Of a stretch of DNA of 5,525 nt, positions 5,011-5,525 are shown piece by piece (position 1 is the stretch's first letter; every line of letters starts with the position of its first letter). The notes beneath the pieces were generated by a model, which saw only the letters and a list, made by a program, of their open reading frames with translations, was not told the DNA's origin and did not search any database. A program made the translations under genes and the position numbers. Source of the DNA: Roseburia sp. (GTDB taxonomy: Bacteria > Bacillota > Clostridia > Lachnospirales > Lachnospiraceae); the NCBI GenBank assembly GCA_030844625.1, contig JAUUNJ010000197.1:1-5525 (forward strand), read 5' to 3'.

Positions 5011-5525
5011 TCAAGCTAAAACCTTTTTAAATTCAGCGAGAAAATCTTTCCATTGTAATATCAGCATTAAATCAACAGTTCTAATATTTAACGGTCTTGT
5101 TCTTCCGCTCAAATCAATAAAACTATAATCATCAACTATACTTTCTTTAGAAACATGAGGATACAATAGAATGATTCTTTCGACATTTTTTATACTCGAA
5201 GAATATGCATTCATTTGGTATGTATCTGCTTCTTTTGCAAAATTCTTTGGAATTTTCCACTTGGTATCAATTATATCTAGCATCCCTGATGATTTCTTTA
5301 TTGTAATGTCCGGCCGCAGTCCTACATATTTTTTAGCGTCTGAATCTCTTTCTAATAAATAATTTCCACGCATTTGATAAATTGCATTATTGCCAAATAT
5401 CATTTTAGTAACACGGTATATGAACAACTCATACAAATCATTCATATTAAAAAGCATCATACTAATTGATGTATTTCCAGCACTTAATGTACTAAAAATA
5501 TTATTCAAGAATAAGAGTCCATACC
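5011..5525 (-). CDS. mcrC: McrC-type subunit of a McrBC 5-methylcytosine restriction system, C-terminal part, cut by the window end
   Basis: McrC carries the nuclease of the type IV restriction complex, in which McrB, a GTP-driven AAA+ ring, moves DNA containing modified cytosine and McrC cuts it. The frame is open at the right edge (residues GLLFL precede the TTG at 5506-5508, so that TTG is not a real start); about 171 codons are visible, ending in TGA at 5011-5013. The region SMMLFNMNDLYELFIYRV is the conserved segment before the nuclease. The PD-(D/E)xK active site is seen as LRPDITI followed by IIDTKWK (Asp of RPD, then Asp and Lys of DTK), with the downstream DTYQMNAY motif typical of the family. 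The nuclease thus looks intact. The gene is very AT-rich. In the usual order mcrB would lie upstream, here beyond base 5525. It converges on the HTH gene, so it is a separate transcription unit. Relatives with other McrB-like partners exist, so the exact target is unknown. Confidence 0.88.
   Translation of the reverse strand, partial: YGLLFLNNIFSTLSAGNTSISMMLFNMNDLYELFIYRVTKMIFGNNAIYQMRGNYLLERDSDAKKYVGLRPDITIKKSSGMLDIIDTKWKIPKNFAKEADTYQMNAYSSSIKNVERIILLYPHVSKESIVDDYSFIDLSGRTRPLNIRTVDLMLILQWKDFLAEFKKVLA

Noticed and set aside
5506..5508. TTG as the start of the McrC protein
   Set aside because: The frame stays open to the window edge and the visible part is only the C-terminal region of the family, so the true start is outside.
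1..5525. CRISPR array, tRNA or rRNA genes, insertion sequence ends
   Set aside because: No regularly spaced repeats, cloverleaf, rRNA-like stretch, transposase or paired terminal repeats were seen in the window.

Overview
The window looks like a piece of a low-to-moderate GC Clostridia genome, most likely Lachnospiraceae. This rests on the style of the proteins (a PRPP synthetase with the segment GVDMGMFYKRRDYS, an ACT-domain threonine ammonia-lyase with MDVITMSSIVQHGLIQRD), on strong GGAGG-type ribosome binding sites and on overall AT richness. It is an inference from remembered families; no search was run.

Layout. Bases 1-555 (+) are the C-terminal part of prs (PRPP synthetase), cut by the window edge. 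Bases 645-702 form a near-ideal bidirectional terminator, facing the C-terminal third of a threonine ammonia-lyase gene (ilvA type) on the minus strand at 735 to about 1136. That gene is broken at about 1125-1150: upstream of this point the sequence no longer encodes the PLP enzyme but is the 3' end of a large minus-strand NACHT/STAND NTPase gene (1084-3432). The NACHT reading frame runs through the junction and ends out of frame inside the ilvA remnant. The left part is therefore chromosomal housekeeping DNA. Everything to the right of about 1140 looks like accessory DNA that was inserted, left behind by a deletion, or (an artefact to exclude) joined in assembly.

The accessory part reads as a defence or mobile-element module: the NACHT ATPase (minus); a divergently oriented, solitary MazF/PemK-family protein (3602-3967, +) in which the usual catalytic Arg-Pro pair seems to be His-Tyr; a 190-base intergenic stretch holding an elaborate structured RNA with a terminator-like outer stem and a mutually exclusive alternative helix (4025-4150); a 241-aa protein with four cysteines and a sigma-region-4-like C-terminal helix-turn-helix (4200-4925, +) whose Shine-Dalgarno lies in a hairpin; a convergent hairpin (4929-4962); and the C-terminal part of McrC (5011-5525, minus), the nuclease partner of a McrBC type IV restriction system whose remainder lies beyond the right edge.

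The NACHT and McrC proteins suggest nucleic-acid or phage sensing and restriction of modified DNA. The MazF-like protein and the HTH protein fit the regulatory or stability genes of integrative elements. The most interesting items are the chimeric NACHT/ilvA junction, the NACHT protein with an unrecognised N-terminal region of about 330 residues, the MazF-like protein with an altered catalytic site and no antitoxin, and the structured leader RNA.
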